From: Victivallales bacterium
Lineage (GTDB): Bacteria > Verrucomicrobiota > Lentisphaeria > Oligosphaerales > Oligosphaeraceae
DNA length: 15,868 nucleotides
Assembly: GCA_017963875.1 (NCBI GenBank)
Contig: JAGCTA010000062.1
Location: 1 to 15,868, forward strand
Direction of reading: 5' to 3'
Below the pieces are notes generated by a model. It saw nothing but the letters and a program-made list of their open reading frames with translations. It was not told the DNA's origin and made no database searches. Made by a program: the position numbers and the translations under genes. Shown here in pieces: positions 14,102 through 15,868 of this stretch (position 1 is its first letter; each line of letters opens with the position of its first letter).

Positions 14102-15868
14102 TTACAAAATGACTGATTCGCCGTTTTTCGCGGTCAATCTCCTTTTCCCATCTTTGACTACCACGCCCTTCTGGCGCGTGCATTCGATGCTGAACACCTT
14201 GCCAGCCAGATGAACATTCATCAGGCGGATAACATCCGTACCGTCAGGAAGATGCGGTGTGATTTCGATTGAGAAGTCCTTGCGGATTTCAATACCGAAC
14301 ATGCCGAAAATGAATGTCTGCGCGATGGCCGCTCCTTGGATGTCGTTCTGAAGGGGCGTATCACGCCGATATTCTCGAATGTCTGCCCGTTGCGAATCCC
14401 CCCAGTAGGGCAAAGATTCTGCAAGCCATTGCAGACGCTTGAACAGATTCCCTGCGTCTTTGACATGGCCGTTTCGATACAGCCTGTCAATAATCGCGGG
14501 CGTAAAGGAGATGCAGGCACCTGGCCCGCCATTATCAATGTCGAATTCATCGTAGGCTAGATCGAGTTTGGAAAGGGAGTGGATTCCATAGTCGCCAAGA
14601 AACTCGTCCGTATTCATAAGATGCTTGATTAAAGCCTCTTCCTGTTCCTTGTCCATTGCCCATCCGTTCCATCCAAGTGCCTTGAAAAGTTGCATTGTCC
14701 ATCGGAGATATTGCTTGCCGTGGCAGTCGATAGCCCAATACCAGCCGTCTTTTTTATCAAACAGTTTCTTTGAGATAAGGGACTTAAGAGCATCAGCGCG
14801 CTGCCGCAGAGTCCCTGCCATGGAGACATCACCAACAAGTTCGCACAAATCCGCCGTCAACTGCATGACGACGCATCGCCGCAGATTCAAGTCTGGGACG
14901 ATGCCGTCATAACGCAGTTGACGCCGCAGTTCGAGATGATGATTGCCGTCGCCGTAGTCCACAAGCACGGCATTTTGTGATATGTCGTCATGCGCCAATG
15001 CCTGTTGAATCAGATGTTCGAGGATTGTTTTTCCATTAAATACCTCGTTCAGGAAGCCGATATCGCGCGTCTGCATCACATACGCATGGGCAAGAAAAAC
15101 CACTTTCTCCTGATTAATCGGATAATATGGTCCAAATGGCGTACCGTCATCAGGGTTGAACGCGAAGCAATTCGTGAGATCGAGATTCAGGAATGTTCTA
15201 AGATGCTCTTTTGCAGATTCTTGATTAAGCATGCTCCATAGGCGGTAGGGCTCGCCGTAGTTCCAGAGATAGCAGCCGATGCAGCCCCCGTTGATGCCTC
15301 CAGTGCTATAATAGGGATGCAATTTGAAGTCAGGGACATTCCACTCATTCAGCAACAAATGGAGAAGCGACCTGTCATAAAGTTTTTCCCATGCCTTGTT
15401 GTCCGATGAGAAATTAGGCATGATGCTGTAAAGTCTTTTGACTCGCTCCTCCCAAAACCGCCTGCTTTTCTCGCAGCATTCCAGCGGATTTGATTTGATT
15501 TCTGCAATCAATTTGTTCAACTCCCTAGCAGGTGCAAGGGCCATGAAGACATAGAATGTTTCCGTGCCATACTGTGGCACGCTTATCGGTGGTGCGTCAA
15601 GGACACCTGAACATACAGGCAAATGCGGTCGTATCTTCAATGTCGAAGCAAATGCAAGTTTGTCATTTCCATTGTTCAACGAAAAAACTCCGCGATTCCA
15701 CGCCGCTTGTGCGGGCGGTGCGTTGCGAGGCTTTGAGAACCCCCAGTGGCTGGCCCGCGCAAGCCCGCCTGTAACCTCGAACTGAATGGACAGTTCAGCG
15801 TTTTCCCTCCCTGTATTCGTCACAAAAAACTGCAAAATCGCGGCGCGGCGGCCGTTGTACGGCACTAG
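14102..15868 (-). CDS. Glycosidase-like protein with (alpha/alpha)6-barrel, 5' end outside the window
   Basis: The reading frame stays open to the window edge (the last full codon, 15868-15866, is Leu), so the N-terminus is missing and the GTG at 15865-15863 is probably internal. The 588 visible residues begin with a beta-sandwich-like region (about 1-115), then a linker with charged helices, then a helical barrel (about 150-525) and a short beta tail. Segments such as YSTGGINGGCIGCYLWNYGEPYR (186-208 of the GTG-numbered protein), DYGDGNHHLELRR, WYWAIDCHGKQYLRW and DNGGPGACISFTPAIIDRLYRNG fit six-hairpin glycosidases of the GH63/GH78/MGH1-like type. I cannot assign a single GH family or name the catalytic acids with confidence. 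It is the most upstream gene seen in the cluster with D-lyxose isomerase and the Gfo/Idh/MocA enzyme, and may release the sugar those enzymes use. Whether it has a signal peptide cannot be seen. Confidence 0.8.
   Translation of the reverse strand, partial: LVPYNGRRAAILQFFVTNTGRENAELSIQFEVTGGLARASHWGFSKPRNAPPAQAAWNRGVFSLNNGNDKLAFASTLKIRPHLPVCSGVLDAPPISVPQYGTETFYVFMALAPARELNKLIAEIKSNPLECCEKSRRFWEERVKRLYSIMPNFSSDNKAWEKLYDRSLLHLLLNEWNVPDFKLHPYYSTGGINGGCIGCYLWNYGEPYRLWSMLNQESAKEHLRTFLNLDLTNCFAFNPDDGTPFGPYYPINQEKVVFLAHAYVMQTRDIGFLNEVFNGKTILEHLIQQALAHDDISQNAVLVDYGDGNHHLELRRQLRYDGIVPDLNLRRCVVMQLTADLCELVGDVSMAGTLRQRADALKSLISKKLFDKKDGWYWAIDCHGKQYLRWTMQLFKALGWNGWAMDKEQEEALIKHLMNTDEFLGDYGIHSLSKLDLAYDEFDIDNGGPGACISFTPAIIDRLYRNGHVKDAGNLFKRLQWLAESLPYWGDSQRADIREYRRDTPLQNDIQGAAIAQTFIFGMFGIEIRKDFSIEITPHLPDGTDVIRLMNVHLAGKVFSIECTRQKGVVVKDGKRRLTAKNGESVIL

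Noticed and set aside
1..15868. CRISPR arrays, tRNA or rRNA genes, transposases or integrases
   Set aside because: No regularly spaced direct repeats, no tRNA-like cloverleaf with a T-loop motif, and no mobile-element protein motifs were seen on either strand.

Overview
The window looks like chromosomal DNA of a free-living or gut-associated, carbohydrate-degrading bacterium with GC near 50% by eye. A sugar-catabolism cluster (glycosidase, D-lyxose isomerase, Gfo/Idh/MocA dehydrogenase, amidohydrolase) sits beside a very long secreted DUF3857-type transglutaminase-like protein. This combination suggests the Planctomycetes-Verrucomicrobia-Lentisphaerae superphylum, perhaps Lentisphaerota or Kiritimatiellota. 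That placement is inference from gene content; there is no rRNA or marker gene to confirm it. Most starts have recognisable GGAG/AGGA Shine-Dalgarno sequences.

Left region (1-10801, all minus strand). Three genes lie head to tail and probably form one operon, read from right to left. The first is a 1294-1305 aa exported protein with two successive DUF3857 plus transglutaminase-like units. After 18 bp comes a 1917 aa superfamily 1 helicase of the DUF4011/DUF3320 type, with a transglutaminase-like domain near its N-terminus and a Vsr-like (MTES_1575-type) nuclease domain near its C-terminus. After 40 bp comes a 326 aa D-2-hydroxyacid dehydrogenase. The helicase-nuclease resembles antiphage and genome-defence proteins. 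Its pairing with an exported transglutaminase-like protein is the best candidate here for an undescribed system.

Middle region (10802-11359). This 558 bp gap between divergent genes is unusually rich in inverted repeats. Directly upstream of the exported transglutaminase-like gene is a ~149 nt fold-back element (10806-10954). It has a 15-pair outer stem, an inner stem and three hairpins, and its base pairing is somewhat better on the minus strand. A second cluster of hairpins lies at 11216-11316, and a looser AT-rich inverted-repeat zone lies between the two.

Right region (11360-15868). A plus-strand TIM-barrel amidohydrolase converges on a minus-strand cluster of glycosidase (cut by the window edge), D-lyxose/D-mannose-type isomerase and Gfo/Idh/MocA oxidoreductase. 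A perfect 11 bp hairpin lies between the converging genes. The cluster reads as a small sugar-use operon: release a sugar, isomerise it, oxidise or reduce a derivative, and perhaps hydrolyse a lactone or related product. No tRNA, rRNA, CRISPR array, transposase or integrase was seen.
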